Shown here piece by piece: positions 33,503 through 42,229 of a DNA stretch of 64,000 bases. Each line of letters begins with the position of its first letter. Position 1 is the stretch's first letter. The notes beneath the pieces were generated by a model, which was not told the DNA's origin, made no database searches, and saw nothing but the letters and a program-made list of their open reading frames with translations. A program made the position numbers and the translations under genes. This DNA comes from Bog-473 sp963791455 (lineage in GTDB: Bacteria; Actinomycetota; Acidimicrobiia; Acidimicrobiales; RAAP-2): positions 124,001-188,000 of the forward strand of contig CAWBSM010000006.1 of the NCBI GenBank assembly GCA_963791455.1, read 5' to 3'.

Positions 33503-35415
33503 AGCCACGACAGCACCTCCTCGACGACATCCTGCACGCTGCGGCCCGTCGTATCGAGCCGGTGCGCGTCCTCCGGCTCCCGCAGGGGTGACGCCTCGCG
33601 GGTCGAGTCGATCCGGTCGCGGCGGGCCAACCCCTCGGGCGGCTCGTCCTCGCGCCGGCGGGCCCGTTCCTCGGGACTCGCCGTCAGGTAGACCTTCAAC
33701 TGGGCCCCCGGGAAGACCACCGAGCCGATGTCCCTGCCCTCGACCACTCCCCCGCCGCGCGCGTCGGCCCACGCGCGCTGGCGTTTGACCAACTGCTGTC
33801 GCACGTCGGGGTTGGCGGCAACGATCGAGACGGCCTGTCCCACCTCGGGCGAGCGGATCACGTCGGTCACGTCGCGGCCGTTGATCGAGACCCGCTGGCC
33901 CACTTCGATGGTCGATGCCGCCGTCAGGTCCCCCACGGCCGCACGGTCCGTGAGCGGGATCCCCTCGGCCAGCGCCAAGGCGGCCACGGCACGGTACATG
34001 GCTCCCGTATCGAGCCGGTCGACGCCGAGGTGCTCGGCCACCGCGGTCGAGACCGTCGATTTGCCCGCACCGGCCGGGCCGTCGATGGCCACCAGGAGCG
34101 GCCGCGGCGCCTGCTCGCCAGCGGCGAGGCGTTGCAGGTCCTCGGCGAAACTCGGATAACTGGTCACGACCGCGTCGAACCCGGTGATGAGGCTGCGCTC
34201 GTCCGGGCGCGCCGCGAGCGCGGCGACGGTGGCTGCCATGGCCATGCGGTGGTCGCCGCGGCTGTCGAAGCGGGCGCCGCGCAGCGGGCCGGCGAGGCCG
34301 GTGACCGCCAGGGTGTCACCTTCGACGCGTGCCCGTGCCCCGAAGGCTTCCACCATGTCCGCCACCGCGACCAGGCGGTCGACCTCCTTCACCCGCAGCT
34401 CGCCGACGTCGGAGAAGACGGTCGTGCCCTCGGCGACCGCCGCGGCCACGGCGAGGGCGGGGATCTCGTCGAGCGAGGGAATCTCGCTGGCCGGCACCAG
34501 GGTGGCGCGCAGCGGTCCGGAGGTGGCGCGGATCGTCGTCGTGCCGTGGGACCCGGGGAGGAGCGCGACGTCGGCCCCCATTCGCCGCAGCACGCTCAGG
34601 TAGCCCAGGCGGGCCGGGCCGCTGTACACATCGACCACCTCGACGGCGCTGCCCGGGACGACCGATCCCGCCACCACGAAGAAGGCCGACGCCGACGGGT
34701 CACCGGGCACGGTGCGATCGACGGGCTTCAGCGTGGACGCACGCAGGCGCACGATGCGGCCTTGGCCCCAGGGCTCGACGGATACGTCCGCCCCCGCGTC
34801 GGCCAGCATCTCTTCGGTGTGGGTGCGGGTCGTCACCGCCTCGCGCACGACGGTGGTGCCGCTGGCCGACAACCCAGCCAGGAGTACGGCCGACTTCACC
34901 TGGGCACTGGCCACCTTGGCCGTCCAGTCGATGCCATGGAGGTCGCCGCCCCCCACCCGGAGCGGCGGCAGGCAACGCGAGCCCCGGCCGCGGACGGCGG
35001 CGCCCATGAGGCGGAGGGGTTCGGCCACCCGGTCCATGGGGCGGGCCGAGAGCGACTCGTCGCCCACGAGCTCGGTCTCCCACGCGAACCCGGCCACCAG
35101 CCCCGCCATCAGCCGCATGGAGGTTCCGGAGTTCCCGCACTCGAGAGGCCGAGTGGGCTGGTGCAGACGCCCCCGCCCTCCCTGGAGGACGACCGTGCCG
35201 TCATGACGCCGCTCGACCCCCGCGCCCATGGCCTGCACGGCCGCAAGGGACGCGGCCACGTCCGCGCCGTCGGAGAGGCCACGGACGAGCGAGGTCCCCT
35301 CGGCCAGCGCGCCCAGGAGAACGGCCCGGTGCGAGATGGACTTCTCGCCCGGCGTGCGGACGCTGCCGCGGCACGGTGCGCCGCCGGTGACGACGAGAAT
35401 TCGGGGCACCCTCAT
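33499..35415 (-). CDS. aroA-cmk: Fused EPSP synthase and cytidylate kinase
   Basis: One uninterrupted frame of 638 residues carries two enzymes. Residues 1 to about 435 are 5-enolpyruvylshikimate-3-phosphate synthase of the shikimate pathway, with EKSISHRA, ECGNSGTSMRLMAG and DSRGDHRMAMA. Residues about 438-638 are cytidylate kinase, with the P-loop IDGPAGAGKST, LDTGAMYRA and VEGRDIGSVVFP. The junction is short (AAGEQAPRP). The ATG at 35415 overlaps the tyrA stop (ATGA). In most bacteria the two are separate neighbours, so this is a gene fusion. Each half looks complete and active. It is co-transcribed with tyrA and aroH of aromatic amino-acid synthesis and with plsC. Confidence 0.95.
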   Translation of the reverse strand: MRVPRILVVTGGAPCRGSVRTPGEKSISHRAVLLGALAEGTSLVRGLSDGADVAASLAAVQAMGAGVERRHDGTVVLQGGRGRLHQPTRPLECGNSGTSMRLMAGLVAGFAWETELVGDESLSARPMDRVAEPLRLMGAAVRGRGSRCLPPLRVGGGDLHGIDWTAKVASAQVKSAVLLAGLSASGTTVVREAVTTRTHTEEMLADAGADVSVEPWGQGRIVRLRASTLKPVDRTVPGDPSASAFFVVAGSVVPGSAVEVVDVYSGPARLGYLSVLRRMGADVALLPGSHGTTTIRATSGPLRATLVPASEIPSLDEIPALAVAAAVAEGTTVFSDVGELRVKEVDRLVAVADMVEAFGARARVEGDTLAVTGLAGPLRGARFDSRGDHRMAMAATVAALAARPDERSLITGFDAVVTSYPSFAEDLQRLAAGEQAPRPLLVAIDGPAGAGKSTVSTAVAEHLGVDRLDTGAMYRAVAALALAEGIPLTDRAAVGDLTAASTIEVGQRVSINGRDVTDVIRSPEVGQAVSIVAANPDVRQQLVKRQRAWADARGGGVVEGRDIGSVVFPGAQLKVYLTASPEERARRREDEPPEGLARRDRIDSTREASPLREPEDAHRLDTTGRSVQDVVEEVLSWL

Positions 35416-36507
35416 GACAGGTGCTCGGCTCGACACCGGTAGCCGCTCGATTCGACTGCGGCCGTCAAGGCGCCGGCGTCGGCGCCGTCGACGACCAGGA
35501 TGAGCACACCGCGTGGACCCTCCGCCGAGTGGGCGATCTCGATGTCGTAAATGCCGATGCCGGCATCGGCCGCCATTGACGTGATCTCGGCCAGCACGCC
35601 GGCCCGGTCCGGCACCGGGATCCGCAGCTCAGCCAGGTGGTCGGGTCGCGTGACGCGTGCCGGAAGGTTCCGCCGGGCCGCGCTGGCCCGTTGGAGGGCC
35701 CCGAGCAGTGCCTCGTGGTCCCGCGCGGCAACGCGGTCACGCATCAGGCCCAGATCGGCGACCAGTGCATCGAGGGCCTCGACGATGGGCCAGCGCGTTC
35801 TCGGCGCAGATGTCGGGCCAGATGCCGGGATGGCCGGCCGCAACCCTGGTCATGTCGCGAAAGCCGCCAGCGGCCAGGCGCAGCAGGGCTCCATCCTGTT
35901 CGGCGCCGGTGCTGGCCGCGTTCATCAGGGTGGCCGCGACGAGGTGGGGCACGTGGGACACGACGGCCACGAGCCGGTCATGATCGTCCGCGGACAGCAC
36001 GAGCACGTCGGCCCCGAGGCTCAGCACGACGCCACGCAACCGCTCGAACGCCTGGAGGTCGGTGATCGCGGTCGGAGTCAGGACCCAGACCGCTCCCTCG
36101 AAGAGGTCGGGGTCGGCCCCGTGCAGACCGACCTGCTCCGAACCGGCCATGGGGTGGCCGCCGATGAAGCGAGGGTGGTCCGCCTCCTCCACGATCGCGG
36201 TCTTGACCCCGCTCACGTCGGTCACCACCGCGTCGGGGCGGCGACCTTCCTCGCTCAGGAGCCGGCGCACGACGCCGGCGACGGCGGCGGCCGGGACGGC
36301 GACGAAGATCACTTCGGCCCCGAGGTCGTCCCCCGCCGCGTCGATCACCCCGCCGGCGAGCGCCTCGAGCTCCCGCTCGCCGTCGGCGTCGATCCCGGAC
36401 ACCTGCCAGCCCCGGCGCCGCAGCCCGAGGGCGATCGACCCTCCGATCAGCCCGGTCCCGACCACGAGCGCCCGGCGGCGCGTCTCGCCCTCAGTCGGGG
36501 AGGTCAT
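35412..36507 (-). CDS. tyrA: Prephenate dehydrogenase with ACT domain, split by a 1-base frameshift
   Basis: Two frames join into one prephenate dehydrogenase of about 364 residues for tyrosine synthesis. The first frame gives the Rossmann motif VGTGLIGGSIALGL, then FIGGHPMAGSE and HPGIWPDICAEN. It then goes out of frame where GCCCATC should read GCCATC (extra C at 35787-35789). The second frame continues IVEALDALVADLG and ends with an ACT regulatory domain (LRIPVPDRAGVLAEI). The ATG at 36507 lies 17 bases inside the aroH end. The stop overlaps the aroA-cmk start. Because the gene is normally needed and everything else is intact, a sequence error is the simplest explanation. Confidence 0.88.
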
Positions 36508-36862
36508 CGCGGAGCCCTTGGGCGCCGTGGAGATAGACGTGGTGGATCTCGTCGCGAGACCTGGCCGTGTGGACGTGCAGCAGCACCCTGATGCAGCGCG
36601 GCATGGCACCGGGCACCGCGATCTCGGCCGCGCAGAGCAACGGGACGGCACCGAACCCGATCTCGCGGATGGCCGTGGCGGGGAAGGTGCTGGTGACGTC
36701 CGCGGTGGCGGTGAACAAGACCGAGACGATGTCGTCCTCGCTCAGCTCGTTGCGCGCCATGATCTCGCGCATCAGCTCCTGTGAGCGCTCCGTGACCTGG
36801 GCCACGGTGTCCTCCTCGACCGTCGTCGCCCCGCGCAGACCCCTGACCATGAGAGCGGGCAT
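36491..36862 (-). CDS. aroH: Chorismate mutase, AroH type
   Basis: The 123-residue protein matches the monofunctional trimeric chorismate mutase of the Bacillus AroH class, which converts chorismate to prephenate. It starts VRGLRGATTVEEDT, then has SVLFTATADVTSTFPA, with the active-site Arg in the first strand, and VPGAMPRCIRVLLHV. Its 3' end overlaps the tyrA start by 17 bases, so the mutase and prephenate dehydrogenase are made together. An ATG four codons into the frame is an alternative start. Confidence 0.93.
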   Translation of the reverse strand: MPALMVRGLRGATTVEEDTVAQVTERSQELMREIMARNELSEDDIVSVLFTATADVTSTFPATAIREIGFGAVPLLCAAEIAVPGAMPRCIRVLLHVHTARSRDEIHHVYLHGAQGLRDDLPD

Positions 36863-36909
36863 AGTCGGTCACTCTACCGGCGTAGCTCCGGCAGCCCGGA
36901 GAAGGGCGC

Positions 36910-37728
36910 CTAGAGCTGCCCGCCGCCCGGCAGCGCGGGGCCCGGATCGGCCGCGGCGGCGAGGGAACGGACCTCGTCGACCGTGAGGTGGCGCCACTGC
37001 CCCGGGGGGAGGCTCGTGTCGCGCACCGTTCCGATACGCGTGCGCACAAGGCGGCGCACCGGATGGCCCACTGCCTCGCACATGCGCCGGACCTGGCGAT
37101 TGCGACCCTCGTGGATGACGAGGCGCAGCACCCCCGGCGCCAGCACACCCACCTCCGCGGGCGCGGTCGGGCCATCGTCGAGCTCCACGCCCTGACGCAG
37201 CGCCCGCAGGGCACCGGGGGCGGGGGTGCCGCCGGACACCTCGGCCACGTACTCCTTGGGCACACCGTGCGAGGGGTGGGTGAGCAGCTGCGCCAGTGCG
37301 CCGTCGTTGGTCATGATCAAGAGGCCCTCGGTGTGGCGGTCGAGGCGGCCGACGGGGAACACCCGGGGCTCCGGCGGCACCAACGTCATCACCGTGCGCC
37401 GCCCCTGCGGGTCGTCGGCGGTCGTGATCAGCCCGTCCGGCTTGTTGACGAGGTAGTGGACGAGCCCGGGGGCGACGGGGACGAGCACGCCGTCGAGCTC
37501 GACCCGGGCCGCCGTCGGATCGATCCGGCGGCCGAGCGCCGCGACCTCGCCGTCGACCGTGACACGCCCGTCGGCGATCAACTCCTCACAGGCTCGCCGC
37601 GAACCGATCCCGGCCCGGGCCAGGACCTTTTGCAGGCGCTCGCCCCCCGACTCCTCAGGTGTCGTCGGACGCCTCGACGCCGAGGCCGAGCGCCGACTGC
37701 AGGTCGCGCTCGAACTCCCCGGCCACAT
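36910..37728 (-). CDS. RluB/RsuA-family rRNA pseudouridine synthase
   Basis: The core enzyme has an N-terminal S4 RNA-binding domain (LQKVLARAGIGSRRACEELI). A pseudouridine synthase domain follows, with the catalytic Asp in VGRLDRHTEGLLI and the family end HEGRNRQVRRMCEAVGHPV. It modifies 23S or 16S rRNA. The start is a puzzle. After the scpB stop there is a GAGGAG site but no ATG, GTG or TTG before the S4 domain. The nearest canonical in-frame start is an ATG at 37728, inside scpB, which would add 31 unlikely residues. A CTG at 37635 lies at the expected N-terminus. The scpA-scpB-rluB order is conserved in Gram-positives. Confidence 0.88.
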   Translation of the reverse strand: MWPGSSSATCSRRSASASRRPTTPEESGGERLQKVLARAGIGSRRACEELIADGRVTVDGEVAALGRRIDPTAARVELDGVLVPVAPGLVHYLVNKPDGLITTADDPQGRRTVMTLVPPEPRVFPVGRLDRHTEGLLIMTNDGALAQLLTHPSHGVPKEYVAEVSGGTPAPGALRALRQGVELDDGPTAPAEVGVLAPGVLRLVIHEGRNRQVRRMCEAVGHPVRRLVRTRIGTVRDTSLPPGQWRHLTVDEVRSLAAAADPGPALPGGGQL

Positions 37729-38260
37729 CGGGCCCGGGGAGGAAGTCCTCCACTGCCGGCAGCTGCTCGAGCGAGTCGAGCCCGAGGCGCTCGAGGAAGA
37801 GGTCGGTCGTCCCGAACAACGCGGGCTGCCCAGGACCCTCCGCGTGACCGACCACCGCGATGTACCCACGCTGCTCCAACAGTCGGGTCACGCCGTCGAC
37901 ATTGACGCCACGCAGCGCCGAGATCTGGCCCCGCGACACCGGCTGGCGGTAGGCGACGATGGCCAGCGTCTCGAGCGCCGCGGTCGAGAGGCGGTGGGAC
38001 ACCTCGCGATTGGCGAAACGCTCCACATAGGGAGCCAGGTCGGGATGGGTGGCCAGCCGTGCGCCGCCGGCGATGCGGGTCAGCACGAAGCCACGATGCT
38101 CTTGCTCGTAAGACTGGGCCAGTTCGCCGAGCACCTCTTCGACCCTCTCCACGGGCTCCTCGACGAGCTCGGCCAACAACCGGGGCGGCAGCGGCTCCAC
38201 CGCCACCAGCAGGATGGCCTCGATCGTGCGTCCCAGCTCAGCGCGTTCCAACGGACTCAC
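37655..38260 (-). CDS. scpB: Segregation and condensation protein B
   Basis: The 201-residue protein is the winged-helix kleisin partner that binds ScpA and SMC for chromosome condensation. Two winged-helix domains are seen, the first starting RTIEAILLVAVEPLPPRLLA. The second includes STAALETLAIVAYRQPVSR, then ISALRGVNVDGVTRLLEQR, both strong family marks. It begins with a GTG at 38260, four bases after the scpA stop, with a GAGGGGTGAG site. The C-terminal acidic tail is usual. Confidence 0.94.
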   Translation of the reverse strand: MSPLERAELGRTIEAILLVAVEPLPPRLLAELVEEPVERVEEVLGELAQSYEQEHRGFVLTRIAGGARLATHPDLAPYVERFANREVSHRLSTAALETLAIVAYRQPVSRGQISALRGVNVDGVTRLLEQRGYIAVVGHAEGPGQPALFGTTDLFLERLGLDSLEQLPAVEDFLPGPDVAGEFERDLQSALGLGVEASDDT

Positions 38261-38263
38261 GCC

Positions 38264-39073
38264 TCACCCCTCGTAGTCGTCGACTTCGTAGCCGGCCAGC
38301 TCCGCCAGTCCGCGCCCGCTGACCACGCCGACCAGCCCGTCGGCCGAGAGCCAAGTGATGGCCAGGTCGCCGAAGGTCGTGCCCTGCCCGAGAGTCACCC
38401 GGCCCATCTTGCACAGTTCCAGCAGGGCCAGGAAACGCACGATGACCTCGATGCGGGTCCGGCACCCGTCGACCAGCGCCCGGAACGACGTGGCGCGTGC
38501 CGACTCCGGCATGGCGACCAGCTCGGACACCGCCTCGGACACCGACACGGTGTCCACGGTGACGTGGGAGAGGTCGACCCGTGGCACCGGTCGCTCCGCC
38601 GAGCCGCGCAAGTACGCCTGCGCCAGGGTCTCGGGGGTGATGCCGGCCAGGAGGTCAGGAGCGTGCACGACGAAATTGTCGTCGAGCCCGACCTCGCGTG
38701 GGACCGAGCGCGACGCCTGTTCGGCCAGGGCGACGAAGACGTCGGCCGCGGCGGCGTAGGCGCGGCACTCGAGCAGCCGGGCCAGCAGCAGATCACGCTC
38801 CTCCCACCCGATGAGGTCCTCGTCCTCGTCCGTGGCTTCGCGTCCCGGCAACAGCTTCTGGGCCTTGAGCTCGATGAGGATGGAGGCGACGAGAAGGAAC
38901 TCGGAGAGCTGGTTCAAGGCGATCAGCTCGCGCTGCTCGGAGAGGACGGCGACAAAGCCGTCGACCACGGGCAGGAGGGGGATGTCGAGGACGTCGACCT
39001 CGTGGGAGGTCACGAGGTGCAGCAACAGGTCGATCGGACCCTCGTAGGCAGGCGTCAAAACCGCGTAGGCCAC
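38264..39073 (-). CDS. scpA: Segregation and condensation protein A (kleisin)
   Basis: The 269-residue kleisin bridges the SMC heads. The N-terminal part reads YEGPIDLLLHLVTSHEVDV, then LSEFLLVASILIELKAQKLLP, the most conserved ScpA motifs. The C-terminal winged helix (FLALLELCKMGRVTLGQ) follows a variable middle. It is the first gene of the leftward scpA-scpB-rluB-aroH-tyrA-aroA/cmk-plsC series and is divergent from trpS, about 88 bases away. Confidence 0.94.
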   Translation of the reverse strand: MAYAVLTPAYEGPIDLLLHLVTSHEVDVLDIPLLPVVDGFVAVLSEQRELIALNQLSEFLLVASILIELKAQKLLPGREATDEDEDLIGWEERDLLLARLLECRAYAAAADVFVALAEQASRSVPREVGLDDNFVVHAPDLLAGITPETLAQAYLRGSAERPVPRVDLSHVTVDTVSVSEAVSELVAMPESARATSFRALVDGCRTRIEVIVRFLALLELCKMGRVTLGQGTTFGDLAITWLSADGLVGVVSGRGLAELAGYEVDDYEG

Positions 39074-39161
39074 CCGCCGACGTTATCGAACGTGCCGGAG
39101 CTTCCCGCGCACCCCCTCCCCCGACCGGGACGTCGGTCGCTGCGCCCTACCATGGCGCCCC

Positions 39162-40145
39162 ATGGAAAGGGCCCTCTCGGGAATCGCGCCGTCCGGGAAC
39201 TTCACGCTCGGGAACTATCTCGGTGCCCTGCGTCACTGGGTCTCGCTGCAGGACACCCACGACAGCTTCTACTGCGTGGTCGACTTGCACGCCCTGACCA
39301 GCGATATCGATCCCGCCGAACTCCGAGCCAACACGCTCGACGCCGCCCTCAACCTGCTCGCCATCGGCCTGGACCCCGATCGCTCCGTCCTCTTCGTCCA
39401 GAGCCACGTCGCCGAGCACCCGCGGCTGACCTGGCTCTTGGAGTGCACGTCAACCATGGGGGAACTCCGGCGCATGACCCAGTTCAAGGACAAGGGCAAG
39501 GGTCAAGAGGCGGTCCGCGTCGGCCTCTTCACGTACCCGGTGCTCATGGCCGCCGACATCCTCCTCTACGACGCTGCCGCGGTGCCCGTCGGCGACGACC
39601 AGCGTCAGCATCTCGAGCTGGCGCGCGAGCTCGCCGTGCGTTTCAACAACCGCTACGGCCCGACCTTCGTCGTCCCGGAAGCCGTCGTCCCAAGGACCGG
39701 AGCCCGGATCATGGACCTGCAGCATCCGGAGCGGAAGATGTCCAAGTCCGTCGAGTCGCCACTGGGCACCATCGGCCTGCTCGACACGGACGAGGAGATC
39801 ACGCGCAAGGTCCGCCGAGCCGTCACTGACACCGATGGTGAGATGCGCTACGACCGCGGCGCCAAACCGGGCCTGGCCAACCTGCTCGAGCTTCTGGCCG
39901 CGTCCACGGGTCGGCGCCCCGAGGCCGTGGCCGGCGACTATTCCCGCTATGGCGACTTGAAGAACGACGTGGCGGACGCGCTGTGCGAGCTGCTCGGCCC
40001 GATCCGCCAGCGGCGGGCGCAGCTCGAGGACGACCGACCCTACGTGGACGCCGTCCTGGCGCGCGGCGCGGCGCGGGCGCACGAGGTCGCAGCTGCGACC
40101 TACGCCCGGGCAGCGGATGCGATGGGGTTGCTACCTCCCGGCTGA
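39162..40145 (+). CDS. trpS: Tryptophanyl-tRNA synthetase
   Basis: The 327-residue class Ic synthetase charges tRNA-Trp. The HIGH-like motif appears as PSGNFTLGNYLGA (TLGN) and the KMSKS loop is intact (ERKMSKS, about 191). Additional marks are DLHALTSDIDPAEL, STMGELRRMTQFKDK and the GDDQRQHLELAREL block. Length is normal. The ATG at 39162 follows an AT-poor leader. The stop is one base from the stop of the convergent M50 protease gene. Confidence 0.95.
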   Translation: MERALSGIAPSGNFTLGNYLGALRHWVSLQDTHDSFYCVVDLHALTSDIDPAELRANTLDAALNLLAIGLDPDRSVLFVQSHVAEHPRLTWLLECTSTMGELRRMTQFKDKGKGQEAVRVGLFTYPVLMAADILLYDAAAVPVGDDQRQHLELARELAVRFNNRYGPTFVVPEAVVPRTGARIMDLQHPERKMSKSVESPLGTIGLLDTDEEITRKVRRAVTDTDGEMRYDRGAKPGLANLLELLAASTGRRPEAVAGDYSRYGDLKNDVADALCELLGPIRQRRAQLEDDRPYVDAVLARGAARAHEVAAATYARAADAMGLLPPG

Positions 40146-40146
40146 A

Positions 40147-40872
40147 TCAATACCCGAGCACGCCCGCCCACCAGTTGTAGAGGTGGTCAAAAAGCCAGGT
40201 GAGCGGCCCGTGCGGGTACAGGAAGAAGTTCAACAGCACGAGGCCGAGGAGGATCGGCATGGTGTACTGCCGGTAGCGCAGATAGGTGGGCCAATAGCGC
40301 GCCGGCAGGAGCCGCTCGAGGAGCACGGATCCATCGAGAGGCGGGACGGGGATCAGGTTGAAGGCGCACAGGCCGACGTTCACGAGGCTGGCGTAGAAGA
40401 CCACCTGTGCGGCCACCGACGGTGCGCCAAAGGTGGGAATGCTCGGGCGGACGACGTGCACGAAGATCAGGCCGAAGAGCGCCGCCAAGAAGGCGTTCAT
40501 GGCCGGTCCCGCCAACGAAACGACGACCCCCTGATTGCGGGGGCTGCGCAGACGCCCCACATTGACGGGGACTGGCTTCGCCCATCCGAAGAAGCCGACG
40601 CCACCGATCGACAGCAAAGCCGGCACGATCAGCGTCCCGACAGGGTCGACGTGCACGACCGGATTCAGCGTTAGGCGACCGGCGCGCTTGGCAGTGTCAT
40701 CTCCGAAGGCATTCGCCACCCATCCATGCGTCACTTCGTGGAGAATGATCGAGGGCACCATGACGCAGAAGATGATGATCTCCGTCGTCGTGATGTTGTG
40801 GTGCACGACCAGCGCGACCAAGAAAATGGCGCCGGCCGCGATCCACAGGGCGCGCTTGGTCCGCTCGTCCAT
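40147..40872 (-). CDS. M50 site-2-type membrane metalloprotease
   Basis: The 241-residue protein has five or six transmembrane helices. The zinc motif HEVTH lies in the second helix (SIILHEVTHGW) and the second metal-ligand region is NLIPVPPLDG. There is no PDZ or CBS domain, so it is the small actinobacterial type. Substrates are unknown; relatives cut membrane-bound regulators. The ATG at 40872 is preceded by GGGAGG. It follows the DksA-like gene, both leftward, 36 bases apart. Confidence 0.9.
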   Translation of the reverse strand: MDERTKRALWIAAGAIFLVALVVHHNITTTEIIIFCVMVPSIILHEVTHGWVANAFGDDTAKRAGRLTLNPVVHVDPVGTLIVPALLSIGGVGFFGWAKPVPVNVGRLRSPRNQGVVVSLAGPAMNAFLAALFGLIFVHVVRPSIPTFGAPSVAAQVVFYASLVNVGLCAFNLIPVPPLDGSVLLERLLPARYWPTYLRYRQYTMPILLGLVLLNFFLYPHGPLTWLFDHLYNWWAGVLGY

Positions 40873-40908
40873 CGGTCGCCTCCCTGAGGAGGCGCCGGGC
40901 GTTCGCAC

Positions 40909-41265
40909 CTAGTGCTTGGCGGCGTCGACGATGCACAGCCGGGCCGCGGGCATGGCCTCGAGTCGGGCCGTCCCGATCGGCTTCCCGCACACCTCGCAGA
41001 TGCCGTAGGTCCCGGCTTCGAGACGCTGGATGGCGGCCTCGACTTCGTCGAGCGTCTCCCGGAGCTCGGCGGCCAGGCGCTCGGCCTCGCCCCGCTCCGC
41101 CGTCACCTGGCTGGAGTCTGCGAAGTTGGAGTCGTAGTTGAGTCCACTCCCCTGGTCCGCATACCCGAGCTCCTTCAACTGGGCCTGGAGCCCGGCCTGC
41201 TCGTTGCGCAGGAGGGCGGCGAAATCGACGTCGGCGGTCTCCGCCGTAGGGGCCTCGTTCGGCAT
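40909..41265 (-). CDS. DksA/TraR-like zinc-finger protein
   Basis: The 118-residue protein has a coiled N-terminal region with acidic and basic heptads (VTAERGEAERLAAELRETL) and a C-terminal zinc finger. These proteins bind RNA polymerase through the secondary channel. The finger reads CEVCGKPIG, then PAARLCIVDAAKH. The first three cysteines are present, but the fourth position is Asp, so either His or Asp completes the site or zinc binding is lost. The tip lacks an obvious DxxDxA motif. It lies four bases after the xerD-like gene. Confidence 0.85.
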   Translation of the reverse strand: MPNEAPTAETADVDFAALLRNEQAGLQAQLKELGYADQGSGLNYDSNFADSSQVTAERGEAERLAAELRETLDEVEAAIQRLEAGTYGICEVCGKPIGTARLEAMPAARLCIVDAAKH

Positions 41266-41269
41266 GCGT

Positions 41270-42229
41270 TCATGCTACGCGGTCCCTCCCCCCCTTGGAT
41301 CCCGCCCGGGGATGTGCCCCCTCGTAGGCGCGCCGGAGGTGTTCGGGCGAGACCTTCGTGTAGCGCTGTGTCGTGGCGATGGAAGCGTGGCCGAGAAGCT
41401 CCTGGACGACCCGCACGTCGGCCCCCCGGCCCAGCATGTGCGTGGCGCACGAGTGCCGCAGGACGTGGGGGCTGACCTTTGCGTCGAGGCCCACGCGGGC
41501 CGCGTACTTCTTGACCACCCCGAATGCCCCCACTCGAGAGAGACGGCCGCCACGGGCGTTGAGGAAGACTGCTTCGGCATCGCTGCGCCGCCGCCACTTC
41601 TTCGGGGCGAGCAGCGGGCGTCCCTGGCCCGAGAGCCAGGCGGACACCGCATCCCGGGAGACCCGGCCCAGGGGGACCATGCGCTCCTTGTTGCCCTTCC
41701 CCAACACGCGCACGAGCGGCAGGTCGGGGGCTTCGACTGCATCGGCCACATCGCCCAGATTGAGCCCGACGACCTCGCTGACCCGCGCCCCGGTGCCGTA
41801 GAGCACCTCGAGCAGGGCGCGATCGCGCAGGACCAGGGGGCCCGTCCCGACCACGGCCCCGAGCAGCCGCTCGGTCTCCTCCTCGCTGAGCGCCTTCGGC
41901 AGCAGGTCGGTGACCGAGATGGACGGCAGGTCCAAGGCGGGGTCGTCGCTCCGCCAACCCTCTTCCACCAAGAACCGGTAGAAGCCCCGGATGCTCGAAT
42001 GGGCCCGGGCCACCGACGCCGCGGTGTGGGTCCGGCGGAGTGCGGCCAAGTGCGCGGCCACGTCAGCGGACGTCACGGACTCGATACCGCCGCCGGTCCG
42101 TGCCTCCACGTCCTCCTGGTACGCCGCCAGGTCCCGCCGGTAGGCCGCCAGGGTTCGCGGCGATCGCCCCCGCTCCACCTCGAGCCAGGAGAGGAACTCC
42201 TCGGCGGCCCGCGGCAACGCCGTCGTCAC
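41270..42229 (-). CDS. xerD: Tyrosine recombinase XerD/XerC
   Basis: The 319-residue recombinase resolves chromosome dimers at dif. The N-terminal SAM-like domain spans about 1-95. All catalytic residues are present: Arg149 (GTGARVSE), Lys181 (GKGNKER), His255 and Arg258 (HVLRHSCATHML), His281 (LGHASIATTQ) and Tyr290. The start is a GTG at 42229 overlapping the Nudix stop (GTGA). Its place beside scpAB, pyrG and recN is the typical actinobacterial xerD locus, so it is core rather than phage-encoded. XerC cannot be excluded from sequence alone. Confidence 0.92.
   Translation of the reverse strand: MTTALPRAAEEFLSWLEVERGRSPRTLAAYRRDLAAYQEDVEARTGGGIESVTSADVAAHLAALRRTHTAASVARAHSSIRGFYRFLVEEGWRSDDPALDLPSISVTDLLPKALSEEETERLLGAVVGTGPLVLRDRALLEVLYGTGARVSEVVGLNLGDVADAVEAPDLPLVRVLGKGNKERMVPLGRVSRDAVSAWLSGQGRPLLAPKKWRRRSDAEAVFLNARGGRLSRVGAFGVVKKYAARVGLDAKVSPHVLRHSCATHMLGRGADVRVVQELLGHASIATTQRYTKVSPEHLRRAYEGAHPRAGSKGGRDRVA

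Noticed and set aside
34030..35442. A 470-codon plus-strand frame opposite aroA-cmk.
   Set aside because: It is the shadow of two well-conserved enzymes and shows no family of its own.
6035..35795. Idea that the 8-nt-loop tRNA-Pro copy rescues the two 1-base insertions in the CapD-like gene and tyrA.
   Set aside because: SufB2-type suppression needs an in-frame CCC-N. The shift sites read ACG-CGG-CGG and CTG-GCC-CAT in frame, with no CCC codon, and the tRNA copy lacks a pairing acceptor stem.
37559..39829. A 756-codon open frame on the plus strand across rluB, scpB and scpA.
   Set aside because: It is antisense to three recognisable genes, has low-complexity Arg/His/Gly-rich translation, and is a product of high GC third positions.
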